Source: an uncultured Oscillospiraceae bacterium (lineage in GTDB: Bacteria > Bacillota > Clostridia > Oscillospirales > Acutalibacteraceae). Taken from it: a stretch of DNA of 23,558 nucleotides. The translations under genes and the position numbers were made by a program. Position 1 is the stretch's first letter. Each line of letters begins with the position of its first letter. Location of the stretch: positions 1 through 23,558 of the forward strand of contig CATWUX010000020.1 in NCBI GenBank assembly GCA_958354085.1, in the 5' to 3' direction. Of the stretch, positions 7,260 to 15,710 are shown piece by piece. The notes beneath the pieces were generated by a model that searched no databases, was not told the DNA's origin, and saw only the letters and a program-made list of their open reading frames with translations.

Positions 7260-9860
7260 ATGAACAATTCTTTTTTTGAGAAAATTGCTGAATATTCATT
7301 AGAAAACCCACAGAACAAATCAGATAAAGCGGTGGGCACTCTACCCGGGAACGGTTCTTTCCTATCGGATACCGAAATTCTTACCTTGCCACGGGATGAC
7401 GGGGAGAGCCGCTATGTCTATACTCGGGGCGGACTGAACCTCTGGGCATATGCCTCGGGTTATCTGTACTGCAACGACGGAATGCTGACGGTTATTTGTC
7501 GGAATGAAGAAGGACAGGAGCCACGGTTAGCATGGTTTGCCGGGGTGGAAACCGACAAAGGAATGAATTTCTTTCCTCTTCTATCTGTGCCAGAGCGTCA
7601 GGACGAGGTGCGGCGTTTTACGGTTTTCCACCCTTCATACGTTACCTATATCACGGAATTGGCGGGGTTACGCTTTTCCGTGCGGGTTTTCGTGGCCGGA
7701 AAAGCGGACCTGCGTTTTACCGTCGGAGTCGAAAACACAGGAAAGGAAGCCCGACGCGTCTTTCTTTCCGATTATACGAATCCCTTCCTCCTGCACGCGG
7801 TGTATGAGAGCGGAGAAGATCGCTGGTTCAAGGAAACCTGGCTAGAGGAGGGTGCAGACGGTGTCTCCTCCCTACCCGCCTTTGTGCTGCGATGCAAGGA
7901 AAATATAAGCCGGACAGTCCAGCTAAACAACTACGGTGTACTGGCGCGCGTTTTAACACTGGATGGAGGGCGACTGCTCTCCCATCAGGAAACGACCTCG
8001 AGGCGGGAATATGTGGGCGGTGCACACAGCAGTCTCCACCGCCCTCGCGGTGTTGCGGCGGGACAGTTTCCGGAGGGAAGGCGCGTCACCACTTTCACCG
8101 ATACGGCGATATTCGGGGATATCCTACATATGGAACTCCCCGCCGGCGGGACAGCCAGACTGGATATGCGACTGACCTACGCGGTTCACTGTGAAGACGA
8201 GGCGCCGCTCAAAGATCTACTACGGCAGCCGCTTTCCCCAGTGGAAACCGATGAGCAACTTCGTTGGCAATGTGCGGAGGAGGCGGCGGGACAAGGACTT
8301 ACTCTGCGTTTTGAGGAGGAGAATGACTCTCTGTTGCGCGGAGAACGGCTGAACCCGTTTTTTATCCATTTAAAAAGGCAGGTGGAATTCTGTGCCCTGC
8401 TCAAGGGGTATGCGCAGCAAGGCGGCGGCTCGCTGATTGGGGTGCGGGATGTGATGCAGGCGCTGGAAGCGTACCTGATCTGGCAACCAGTCGCTGCCCG
8501 GGAAAAAATTATAGAGGTGTTGGGTTTTACCGATCCGTCCGGCCGCTGTCCGCGGCAGTATTCGCTGCCAGCATATGAAGGAGCTTCTCCGGCGATGGAT
8601 CTTCGCCCCTTTATCGATCAAGGCGTGTGGGTAATTTCCACCATTGTCAGCTATGTGAAATTTACGGGAGATTTTTCCTTGTTGGAGGAACCCTGCGGTT
8701 ATTATGCAATCGTGGATGAAGCAACCCGTCTGGTTAAAAAAAGCGAGGAGCGCGACAGCGTTTTGCAACATATGCTGCGGATCATGGAGTATCTGCTGCG
8801 CAATACGGACGAGGATACAGGCTGCACACGGGTGCTGTTTGGCGATTGGAACGATGCGCTGGACGGGCTGGGCGTCAGCCCTGTCCCGGGAGAGACCTAC
8901 GGGAACGGTGTGTCTGTCATGGCGGGCGCGCAGGTCTGGCAGAATTTGAAAGAGATGATCGATTTACTCCCCCGGGTGGATGCGCAACAGTACGCCCCCC
9001 TTGTGGAACGGTACCATCGGGCGGCAGACCGGTTGGAGAAGGGACTGCGAACATACGGAATCGCCCGGCAAGGGGATGCGCGGAGAATCGTGCATGGCTG
9101 GGGGCACGACCGCGGGTATTACGTAGGCAGCTTCTGTGATGCGGACGGCTGTTCACGTCTCAGCCTGACTGCGAATGCCTTTTGGGTGCTCAGCGGCCTG
9201 CTTGCACGGGATATCTCCTTGCGAGAGACCATTCATGAAGATATCCTGCGTTTGGATTCTGTGTACGGACTGCGGACATTTACGCCTCCCTTCGGGGAAG
9301 ACGCGCCCGGCGTGGGACGGATTAACAAGCTGCCGGAGGGGACGGCAGAGAATGGCGCGGTATATATTCACGCGTCGGCGTTCGGCATCATGGCTCTGTT
9401 TCGCGCCGGGTATCCGGAGGATGCGTGGCGGATGCTGGAAAAGGCTCTTCCCTTCACCCATAAGCGGCTGTCCCTTTCACCGTTTGTGATGCCAAACTCC
9501 TACGGATACAATCCGGAGAAATCCATCGACGGAGAATCCATGAACGACTGGCAGACCGGAAGCTCCAACGTGGTGCTGAAGCTGCTGGTACGGTATGTGG
9601 TGGGCGTACAGCCCGAATACGGCGGCCTAAGGATTCAGACGGCGGCAGCCTGTCCATTCGAGCATTTTGAAGCCGCGCTTTCCGTGCGAGGACGAAAGCT
9701 CACGGTGCGGTATGATCGAACGGGGCGGAGCGAACGGCGGTATGTCGTGAACGGCGAACCGGTTGAGGGACAATGGGATGAGGAAATGCGCCAAACGGTG
9801 GCATGGATTCCCGATGCCATGATGACGGGCAAGACAGTAGAAATACGGGTAGAGGATTAA
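7260..9860 (+). CDS. Glycoside phosphorylase, GH94-type
   Basis: 866 residues, cytoplasmic. Start is the ATG at 7260, 10 nt after GGGAGGG, 37 bp behind the secreted-protein gene; an upstream GTG at 7149 lies inside that gene and is unlikely. GH94 enzymes split beta-glucosides with phosphate, giving alpha-Glc-1-P and a shortened sugar. Supporting motifs are an N-terminal beta-sandwich with RYVYTRGGLNLW-like residues, the signature G528-D-W-N-D532 within LFGDWNDALDG (site of the GH94 catalytic acid), and AENGAVYIHASAFGIMALFRAG-type residues near 700. The usual TGSA.W stretch reads NDWQTGSSN here, so it is divergent. GH149 and GH161 are related alternatives. Acceptor (cellobiose, laminaribiose, sophorose and so on) cannot be decided. 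The adjoining phosphohexomutase supports a phosphorolytic route. Confidence 0.85.
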   Translation: MNNSFFEKIAEYSLENPQNKSDKAVGTLPGNGSFLSDTEILTLPRDDGESRYVYTRGGLNLWAYASGYLYCNDGMLTVICRNEEGQEPRLAWFAGVETDKGMNFFPLLSVPERQDEVRRFTVFHPSYVTYITELAGLRFSVRVFVAGKADLRFTVGVENTGKEARRVFLSDYTNPFLLHAVYESGEDRWFKETWLEEGADGVSSLPAFVLRCKENISRTVQLNNYGVLARVLTLDGGRLLSHQETTSRREYVGGAHSSLHRPRGVAAGQFPEGRRVTTFTDTAIFGDILHMELPAGGTARLDMRLTYAVHCEDEAPLKDLLRQPLSPVETDEQLRWQCAEEAAGQGLTLRFEEENDSLLRGERLNPFFIHLKRQVEFCALLKGYAQQGGGSLIGVRDVMQALEAYLIWQPVAAREKIIEVLGFTDPSGRCPRQYSLPAYEGASPAMDLRPFIDQGVWVISTIVSYVKFTGDFSLLEEPCGYYAIVDEATRLVKKSEERDSVLQHMLRIMEYLLRNTDEDTGCTRVLFGDWNDALDGLGVSPVPGETYGNGVSVMAGAQVWQNLKEMIDLLPRVDAQQYAPLVERYHRAADRLEKGLRTYGIARQGDARRIVHGWGHDRGYYVGSFCDADGCSRLSLTANAFWVLSGLLARDISLRETIHEDILRLDSVYGLRTFTPPFGEDAPGVGRINKLPEGTAENGAVYIHASAFGIMALFRAGYPEDAWRMLEKALPFTHKRLSLSPFVMPNSYGYNPEKSIDGESMNDWQTGSSNVVLKLLVRYVVGVQPEYGGLRIQTAAACPFEHFEAALSVRGRKLTVRYDRTGRSERRYVVNGEPVEGQWDEEMRQTVAWIPDAMMTGKTVEIRVED

Positions 9861-9921
9861 GCGCAGGGAGAAAAGTCGAGCAAGATTTTGCCCAGAGGAA
9901 AGAAAGAGGCGGAAACAACGT

Positions 9922-11331
9922 ATGATTAAATTCGGAACCGGTGGGTACCGGGCAATTATCGGCGAGGGCTTTACCCGAAAAAATGTGGAGTTGATTGCTG
10001 CTGCGATTGCCGGCATTATGCAACAGGATCACATGGAAAATTCACCGGTGGTCATCGGGTACGACCGGCGCTTTTTATCGGATGTCGCCGCTAAATGGAT
10101 GAGCGAAGTTCTTGTGGCGAGCGGAATTTCTGTACGGATGATCGCCGGCGAGTCGCCAACCCCGCTGATCATGTTCTATGTCAAGGAAATCGGTGCGGAA
10201 TACGGAATGGCTGTCACCGCCAGCCACAACCCAGCCAGTTACAACGGGGTCAAGGTGTTCACCAAAGGCGGGCGGGACGCTACCGAACAGGTAACCGACC
10301 GGATTGAACGGGAGATAGAGGACATCACCCGAACACCCCGCCGCACCTGCTTTCAAGCCGCGGTTCAAGAGGGAAACGTACAGATTGTCTATCCGTACAA
10401 CGATTATATTGACAGCATCCTCTCGATGATTGATACCGAAAAGATACGGCAGGCAAATATTCACATTTTGCTGGATCCGATGTTCGGCGTCAGCAAAACG
10501 TCGCTGCAAACCGTGCTGATGACCTGTCGCTGTCAGGTGGATGTCATCAATGACCGCCACGACGCGCTGTTCGGCGGTCGCTTACCTTCTCCCAGCGCCA
10601 AAAATCTTCAGCGTTTATCGCAAATGGTGGTGGACGGTCAGTTTGACATAGGAATTGCCACCGATGGAGATGCCGATCGAATCGGACTGATTGACGCCAG
10701 CGGTCGATTCATCCATCCGAATGATATTCTGGTGCTGCTGTACTATTATCTGCTGAAATACCGGGGATGGAAAGGGCCGGTCGTGCGTAACATATCCACC
10801 ACCCATCGTTTAGACCGGATTGCCGCGCGGTTTGGTGAAGTCTGTTACGAAGTTCCCGTCGGCTTCAAGCATGTTTCGGAAAAAATGGAAAAAACAGATG
10901 CCCTGATTGGCGGGGAAAGCTCCGGCGGGCTGACCGTCCGCGGCCATATTCAGGGGAAAGACGGAATCTATGCAGCAGCGCTGTTGGTGGAAATGCTCAG
11001 CGTTATCCAAAAGCCACTATCCGCGATTCTGGAGGATATCCACAAGGAATTCGGCGGGGCGGTTATGGAGGAATTTGACACCGCCCTGACGGAAGAACAA
11101 AAGGAAAACCTGCGCAGAGTCCTATTTGAAGACAAAAAGCTTCCTGTCTACGCCTATCCGATACAACAGGTTTCTTATCGGGACGGGTGCAAAATTTATT
11201 TTCAAAGCGGCGGTTGGATTATCTGCCGCTTTTCGGGGACCGAGCCGGTGATCCGTATTTTCTGTGAGATGGAAGATCAGCCGACAGCCGCTGCAACCAT
11301 ACAGACAATGAGGGACTTCCTGCATATATAA
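9922..11331 (+). CDS. Alpha-D-phosphohexomutase (phosphoglucomutase/phosphomannomutase)
   Basis: 469 residues, cytoplasmic. It interconverts hexose-1- and hexose-6-phosphates through a phosphoserine. All four family sites are present: the phosphoserine loop TASHNP (Ser101), metal-binding DGDADR (about 250), sugar-binding GGESSGG (about 330) and the phosphate-binding loop RFSGTEPVIRIF near the C terminus. Length matches bacterial PGM/PMM. ATG at 9922 follows an A/G-rich stretch with AGAGG. It sits 61 bp behind the GH94-type phosphorylase gene, so it most likely converts the Glc-1-P made there to Glc-6-P; that coupling is inference from neighbourhood. Glucose versus mannose specificity cannot be separated by eye; the context favours glucose. 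Confidence 0.92.
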   Translation: MIKFGTGGYRAIIGEGFTRKNVELIAAAIAGIMQQDHMENSPVVIGYDRRFLSDVAAKWMSEVLVASGISVRMIAGESPTPLIMFYVKEIGAEYGMAVTASHNPASYNGVKVFTKGGRDATEQVTDRIEREIEDITRTPRRTCFQAAVQEGNVQIVYPYNDYIDSILSMIDTEKIRQANIHILLDPMFGVSKTSLQTVLMTCRCQVDVINDRHDALFGGRLPSPSAKNLQRLSQMVVDGQFDIGIATDGDADRIGLIDASGRFIHPNDILVLLYYYLLKYRGWKGPVVRNISTTHRLDRIAARFGEVCYEVPVGFKHVSEKMEKTDALIGGESSGGLTVRGHIQGKDGIYAAALLVEMLSVIQKPLSAILEDIHKEFGGAVMEEFDTALTEEQKENLRRVLFEDKKLPVYAYPIQQVSYRDGCKIYFQSGGWIICRFSGTEPVIRIFCEMEDQPTAAATIQTMRDFLHI

Positions 11332-11547
11332 AACCTACATTTCCGAAAAGATTCTGTCCGCGCACCGGCGGGCACATATCCGTATTTCTTTTGTCCCATT
11401 TTGCAGCCATTCCAAGCCGCCTATGCACCAGATAAGAGCTTTTTCAAACCATCGTGCGGTAGGTGCCAGCATTCCACACAGTGTATCTCATAGCCCTTGG
11501 GGAGGGGCTCTAAAAACTCCTACTTTATAATACGAGGATGAGGTGTA
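11332..11547 (+). other. Intergenic gap before second secreted-protein gene
   Basis: 216 bp without a gene. A TATAAT lies at 11526-11531 but has no -35 at proper spacing, and a start from it would fall on the ribosome binding region. No terminator or clear inverted repeat was seen after the mutase gene. The long gap suggests that the second secreted protein may have its own promoter, but none can be named. Confidence 0.35.
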
Positions 11548-14500
11548 ATGAAAAATCGACTTCGCACAATCGTATCTTTAGTATCTATTTGCGGAATATT
11601 GAGCACGACCGTTCCCGTGGCAACAGCACTGGAGGCTCCGACAACAGCGGATGAATGTTATGTAATGGGAAATAAAACCTACCGGATTACTGAGGTGGTT
11701 GCGGATGAAACCGCACTGGGAATGCCTGTTTCCTGGGATGGCGTCAGCCCCTATCTCGAACCGTCGGCGCCCGCAGCGGAACGACCGGTATATCATACCG
11801 GCGTTTATTTGGCGGTAGACATTACGCTGAACCACACCTCGGCATCGCTGGCCTCCGTTCAATCGCTTACTGCGCGTTTCGGGCAGTTTGGCGAAAATAC
11901 CCTCCGTCTAGATACAGCTCTGGATATTGCCGGAACGGGCACGGGGACTTACCGTGGACTGATTGATCCTGCGGCATATGCCATCGCGGATGGCACGGCT
12001 TGGTATGGCACTCTGTCGGAGATGAGTTATATTACCTTTACCGTAACCCGCTACGCGCTGGTTACGGTGGAAGAAGTAGCTGAAACGTACACGGTGGACG
12101 GAGTGAACTATGTGGTGGATCAAGTGGCACAGGATGAAGCGGCACTTGGTTTGTCCGGCCGTGCTGTGCATGACGGGGAATCCCCTTATATTGAGCCTTC
12201 GGTAAAGCCAGCCTATTTGGACAGCTACTGGCTGTGCTATGACTTCACCATCGTGCAGGGTGCTGGCAGCCCCGGCGCTGAAATTGGAGTGACAGCCCGC
12301 TTTGGTCAGTTTGGTGAATACACTGTCGGCTTGCACACGTTGCTGGGCAATTCGTCTGGACTTCCTGCGGGTCGTTACCGTGGGTTAGTAAACTTAAGCG
12401 CCTATTTTCAGCAAAGCGGTCAGAACGTCACTGCGGGCACGGTATATTACGGTACCCTGCTCTCCCTGGGGGCGTTATATGGAGGCAGCGTCTTTTTTGA
12501 GCGGTATGCGTTGGTAACAGCAAGCGAGGCGGAGGTACTTCAGGAAATCTACCGCCAAGGGGACGCCTTTTATCGTATTACAGACCGGGTCGCGGATGCA
12601 GAAGCACTGGGAATGCCGGCGCTCTGGGACGGTTCCAACCCATATGCGGAGCCATCGGTTCCTCTGGCAAATCGTCCGACATATCGCGCAGGCTATTATC
12701 TGTTGGTAGATATCAACGTCATTTTTACAAATGACAGTCTCTCCGGGATTCATGAAATCAGCGCCCGGTTCGGCTCCAGCGGCGAAACCAGTATTCGCGT
12801 GGATACGGCACTGGGAATTACAGGTGCAGGAAGGTATCAGGGAATCATCGATATCGGCGCTTATGGGATTTCAGCAGGTTCCGCTTGGTATGGCACCTAT
12901 CTCAATCTGCCCTATGTTCAGATTGAGGTGACCCGATATGAACTTGTGGAGGTTGTAGAGATGAATAGTTATACCGTCACGTTTTATACCGCCGATAATC
13001 AGATTTTACAGACCGAACGAATTGCCGAGGGCGAAGCGGCTGTTCCTCCTGCGGATCCGATAAAAATAGGGTATCTGTTTACCGGTTGGTCGGTAGATTT
13101 CAGTGAGGTGACGAGCAACCTGCAGGTATATCCCCAATATATACGGGATCCTGCCGCTCCGGAATATACGGTGACCGCTGTATCGGCTACAGTCGGAGAA
13201 GGGAATACGTCGACGGTTTTGCGGTTGGCGGATAGCTGTACGGTCACGGCCTCCTGTGTGGCAGAGGAGGGAAAGATAATCGGTTGGACTATGCAAACCT
13301 CATCCGGCTCCGGAATTGTTGGATATGGGCCCGTTTACACGTTTTCCGTAACGGGAGACTGTACGCTGACCGCAGCGCAGATGGACGCGCAGATCCCGGC
13401 GCTTTTTGCGGATTCAACAGTTCATGTGGCGGGCGCAGAAAATACATCGGCGCTATATTTTAGCGTGTATTCTGCCTTGCCGGCGTCCTGCACGGTGGTA
13501 GAATCCGGTCTTCTGAGTCTGCCCGGATTGGCGTTGAATGCTGACGAGGTTATGACCCTTTCCACCAGTGGTGTGCAGGTGTGGTCGGCCTCCTCCTCTG
13601 CCCAACAACAATATGTAGCGGTTCAGGCTGACCCAGACGACTATTTGGCTCTGCGCCCCTATCTGACATATCGGGATGAAGAAAACGCTTCTCATACCAT
13701 TTACGGGAATTCCTTTACCTGCGGAGTAGAGGAGGCCTATCTTCCCGCCTATATCAATTTGCCCGCCAACAGTCGGTTAGGCGTGTGGTGGTGGGTTGGA
13801 AACGACTTAACGGATCCCAATACGCGGGCTTATCTGAATTTCCTCCAGAAAAATGGTGTAACCGATATCTACGGTGGTTTTGACTCCGGCAGTTATACCA
13901 ATACGGCAGCGTTTATTGAAGCGGCGAACGCCAGAGGAATACGAGTATCCGCGTTAGGCGGCGATTGCTCTTGGGTGGATTCCAATCCGGGTGGATTTGA
14001 CGGGTATTTAGAAGCCTATACAGCTTATCAGGCGTGGGCGGTGACCAATAATCGGGGGTTACTGTACGCTATGCATCTGGATGTGGAACCTTATGTTCCC
14101 AGCGAAAGCCGCCGGATTGAAATTTGGGGGAATTACGCCGACCTGGTCGAGGAAGCATACACCGCTACACGTATCGCCAATGTGCGGCTGGAATGGTGTA
14201 CTTCCGCCTGGCTGGACGGATATACCAGTGACGGTAGGGAAATTGTCGCAGACAATGTGGCGCCGGGAACGTATGATATGACCATGGCGGAATGGGTTAT
14301 GCGTCACGGCGACAGTGTTGTTCTGATGTCTTATCGTGACTCTGCCTCTCTGACCTATCAAATTTCGCAGGAGGAAATTGATTTGGCCACGCAGATTCCA
14401 GGTAGTTTTCTGACGTTAGGAGCCGAAACCGGACCAGAGGGGGACGGGGTAACCTACCAGAATGAGGGGAAACTTTTTCTGTATCAGCAATTAGCCGTTT

Positions 14501-14601
14501 TATACAATCTTGTCACTGAGGATATTACGAACGGAACCTTTGGCCTGGCGATTCATAATGTTCAAACGTGGTACGACCTTCCTTGGACAGTGACTCCGTA
14601 A
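11548..14601 (+). CDS. Secreted modular protein: three modules, InlB-type repeat, unnamed TIM-barrel-like glycosidase domain
   Basis: 1017 residues; ATG at 11548 with a GAGG-containing site just upstream. Signal peptide about 1-28 (ends VATALEA). Module copies at about 36-175, 179-329 and 333-470, each opening with a Tyr/Gly strand followed by (A/V)xDExALG and containing a (S/N)PYxEPS-type stretch; InlB/Flg_new repeat about 474-535 (GYLFTGWSVDF); beta-rich linker; C-terminal domain about 740-1017. The C-terminal domain shares its landmarks with the 872-residue paralogue: LGVWWW (744-749), LNFLQKNGVT.IYGG, HLDVEP (843-848; E847 candidate acid), VVLMSYRDSA, HNVQTWYDL. Conservation of these points in two divergent copies implies an active site. 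It ends without a sorting signal. The third module is the main difference, so the two may bind differently while cutting related bonds. Confidence 0.78.
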   Translation: MKNRLRTIVSLVSICGILSTTVPVATALEAPTTADECYVMGNKTYRITEVVADETALGMPVSWDGVSPYLEPSAPAAERPVYHTGVYLAVDITLNHTSASLASVQSLTARFGQFGENTLRLDTALDIAGTGTGTYRGLIDPAAYAIADGTAWYGTLSEMSYITFTVTRYALVTVEEVAETYTVDGVNYVVDQVAQDEAALGLSGRAVHDGESPYIEPSVKPAYLDSYWLCYDFTIVQGAGSPGAEIGVTARFGQFGEYTVGLHTLLGNSSGLPAGRYRGLVNLSAYFQQSGQNVTAGTVYYGTLLSLGALYGGSVFFERYALVTASEAEVLQEIYRQGDAFYRITDRVADAEALGMPALWDGSNPYAEPSVPLANRPTYRAGYYLLVDINVIFTNDSLSGIHEISARFGSSGETSIRVDTALGITGAGRYQGIIDIGAYGISAGSAWYGTYLNLPYVQIEVTRYELVEVVEMNSYTVTFYTADNQILQTERIAEGEAAVPPADPIKIGYLFTGWSVDFSEVTSNLQVYPQYIRDPAAPEYTVTAVSATVGEGNTSTVLRLADSCTVTASCVAEEGKIIGWTMQTSSGSGIVGYGPVYTFSVTGDCTLTAAQMDAQIPALFADSTVHVAGAENTSALYFSVYSALPASCTVVESGLLSLPGLALNADEVMTLSTSGVQVWSASSSAQQQYVAVQADPDDYLALRPYLTYRDEENASHTIYGNSFTCGVEEAYLPAYINLPANSRLGVWWWVGNDLTDPNTRAYLNFLQKNGVTDIYGGFDSGSYTNTAAFIEAANARGIRVSALGGDCSWVDSNPGGFDGYLEAYTAYQAWAVTNNRGLLYAMHLDVEPYVPSESRRIEIWGNYADLVEEAYTATRIANVRLEWCTSAWLDGYTSDGREIVADNVAPGTYDMTMAEWVMRHGDSVVLMSYRDSASLTYQISQEEIDLATQIPGSFLTLGAETGPEGDGVTYQNEGKLFLYQQLAVLYNLVTEDITNGTFGLAIHNVQTWYDLPWTVTP

Positions 14602-14759
14602 CTTTGGTGGAAAAGGTTGAACGGGTCGTAATTGTTGTCGCTGTCCATCCGGATTGAGCCACCTGCATTTTGACTATGCGGATATCGGCATCTGTGGTGT
14701 ATTCCGCTGAACAAAGGCGGCAAACTGAGCCGGAAAATAAATTAGCGAGGCATCAGCAG
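14602..14759. other. Non-coding debris downstream of the secreted-protein gene
   Basis: About 160 bp between the end of the secreted-protein gene and the IS remnant. All frames are broken by stops and no terminator, promoter or recognisable protein fragment was seen. It is probably decayed sequence displaced by the IS insertion. Confidence 0.4.
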
Positions 14760-15044
14760 TGGACAGCCCCAGTAAAAGTGGACCATAGACAAAAGACCCC
14801 CTATGTAGGAAAGTAACTACATAGGGGGTTATTTGATGATAAAACGAAGATATTCAAAAATTGAAATACCGGAAACGGAATCAATACAGTGTGGGCAGCA
14901 GGCCCCCCTCGTCCCAAGGAAATGCCAAGAAGTGATGCTACTGGGCCAAGGAAGCTGAAAGGGGAGCAGACATATGAAATCAATCGCCTTCGGATGGAGA
15001 ATAAACTGCTGCAGGGTTTTCTGCAATTACTAGAAAGGAAGTGA
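14760..15044 (+). mobile_element. Remnant of an IS3-type insertion sequence (end, hairpin, broken orfA)
   Basis: A TGGACAGCCCCAGTAAAAGT-like IS end at 14760 leads into a perfect 13-bp hairpin (14796-14808 with 14817-14829) and a decayed transposase orfA. An ATG at 14836 begins MIKRRYSKIEIPE and soon stops at an early TGA. Another frame gives YEINRLRMENKLLQGFLQLL followed by ERK and a stop at 15042-15044. That is the Leu-rich C-terminal end typical of IS3-family OrfA. The middle (helix-turn-helix) part is shortened and frameshifted. Possible orfB start traces (KITVVYIKC) follow. No second IS end was found, so this is not an intact element. Exact IS group is unknown. Confidence 0.6.
14796..14829. 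terminator. Perfect 13-bp hairpin inside the IS remnant
   Basis: Arms ACCCCCTATGTAG (14796-14808) and its exact complement (14817-14829) around an 8-nt loop, followed by TTATTTG on the + strand and preceded by AAAAG. It probably acted as a read-through block protecting the IS transposase; it may now end transcription of the secreted-protein gene upstream. Confidence 0.55.
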
Positions 15045-15249
15045 GAGCAAAGATAACCGTCGTATACATAAAATGCTCTCGATTAAAGTTGGCGTTTCTC
15101 AGCCACCATCCACTTAACTCATCCAACAAAATAGGGATTTTCCGGCTACAAGCACTCACTAATCATAAAACATTTCGCAATAACAGCTTAGTAAAGCGTT
15201 GTCTTTATCTTTTTGCAGCTTTGATGGGAAAAGAGAATACAGTTTGTGA

Positions 15250-15600
15250 CTGTGTCTATATGCAACCACAGTCACCGCCAAGTAGCCTTATGCTGTTTGA
15301 CTACTCTCTTCTTTTTGTTTCTTGCCTGCATGATTATTGGGAAGAAACGGGAGATATCACGATCCTAACGGATTTGTGGCCAACTGCGTACACGCAGTTT
15401 CAACAAGCGGCTTTGCAGCTGGATGATGCTGGCGTCATCGTTGATTGCAGTACCTGGTGGTGCTTTCTAGACTGGAAAAATCGTCTAAACAAGCAAGCTA
15501 GCGCACAAGCCATTTTTTATATGCCCTCAAACAGGGAAAGTCCCTAGCAAAGTTCCTCCGAGATTGTTCAGCATATAGTCAGATTACACAGTGGATTCAT
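15250..15600 (+). pseudogene. GH78-like alpha-L-rhamnosidase fragment, frameshifted
   Basis: From about 15290 the frame reads DYSLLFVSCLHDYWEETGD, then LWPTAYTQF and WWCFLDWKNRLNKQASAQAI, matching the catalytic alpha/alpha-barrel of GH78 rhamnosidases. It ends at a stop near 15547, but shifting frame at the T run 15513-15518 restores the match: YALKQGKSLAKFLRDCSAY continues to about 15600. One lost T explains the break. Only about 110 residues of a family that usually exceeds 500 remain, with no proper start, so this is a dead fragment, fused at its left side to IS-derived sequence. An ATG-like open frame from 15041 is therefore a chimera and not a gene. It shows that a rhamnoside-degrading gene once stood here or was brought in. 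Confidence 0.65.
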
Positions 15601-15676
15601 ATCGTTACCGCGTGCGTACTAACTAATTGCATTACAGAAATAAAGTCGTTATCAGTACTGTTTAATTTTTTTTTGA

Positions 15677-15694
15677 TTATTAGTGTGCTAATAA
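15677..15694. promoter_or_regulatory. Inverted repeat upstream of the integrase (possible operator)
   Basis: TTATTAG (15677-15683), TGTG, CTAATAA (15688-15694): a perfect 7-bp dyad just before the ribosome binding site of the integrase gene and after an A/T-rich stretch. Position and symmetry suit an operator or autoregulatory site; no regulator gene is present nearby. Confidence 0.35.
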
Positions 15695-15710
15695 CGGAAC
15701 GGAGGTTTTC

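Noticed and set aside
11526..11531. TATAAT as a -10 for the second secreted-protein gene
   Set aside because: No -35 at 16-18 bp; the TTGGGG at 11497 is 23 bp away, and the start would fall on the ribosome site.
15041..15547. A 168-codon open frame on the + strand
   Set aside because: Its right half is a frameshifted GH78 fragment and its left half resembles IS-derived sequence; there is no ribosome site. Treated as a pseudogene chimera.
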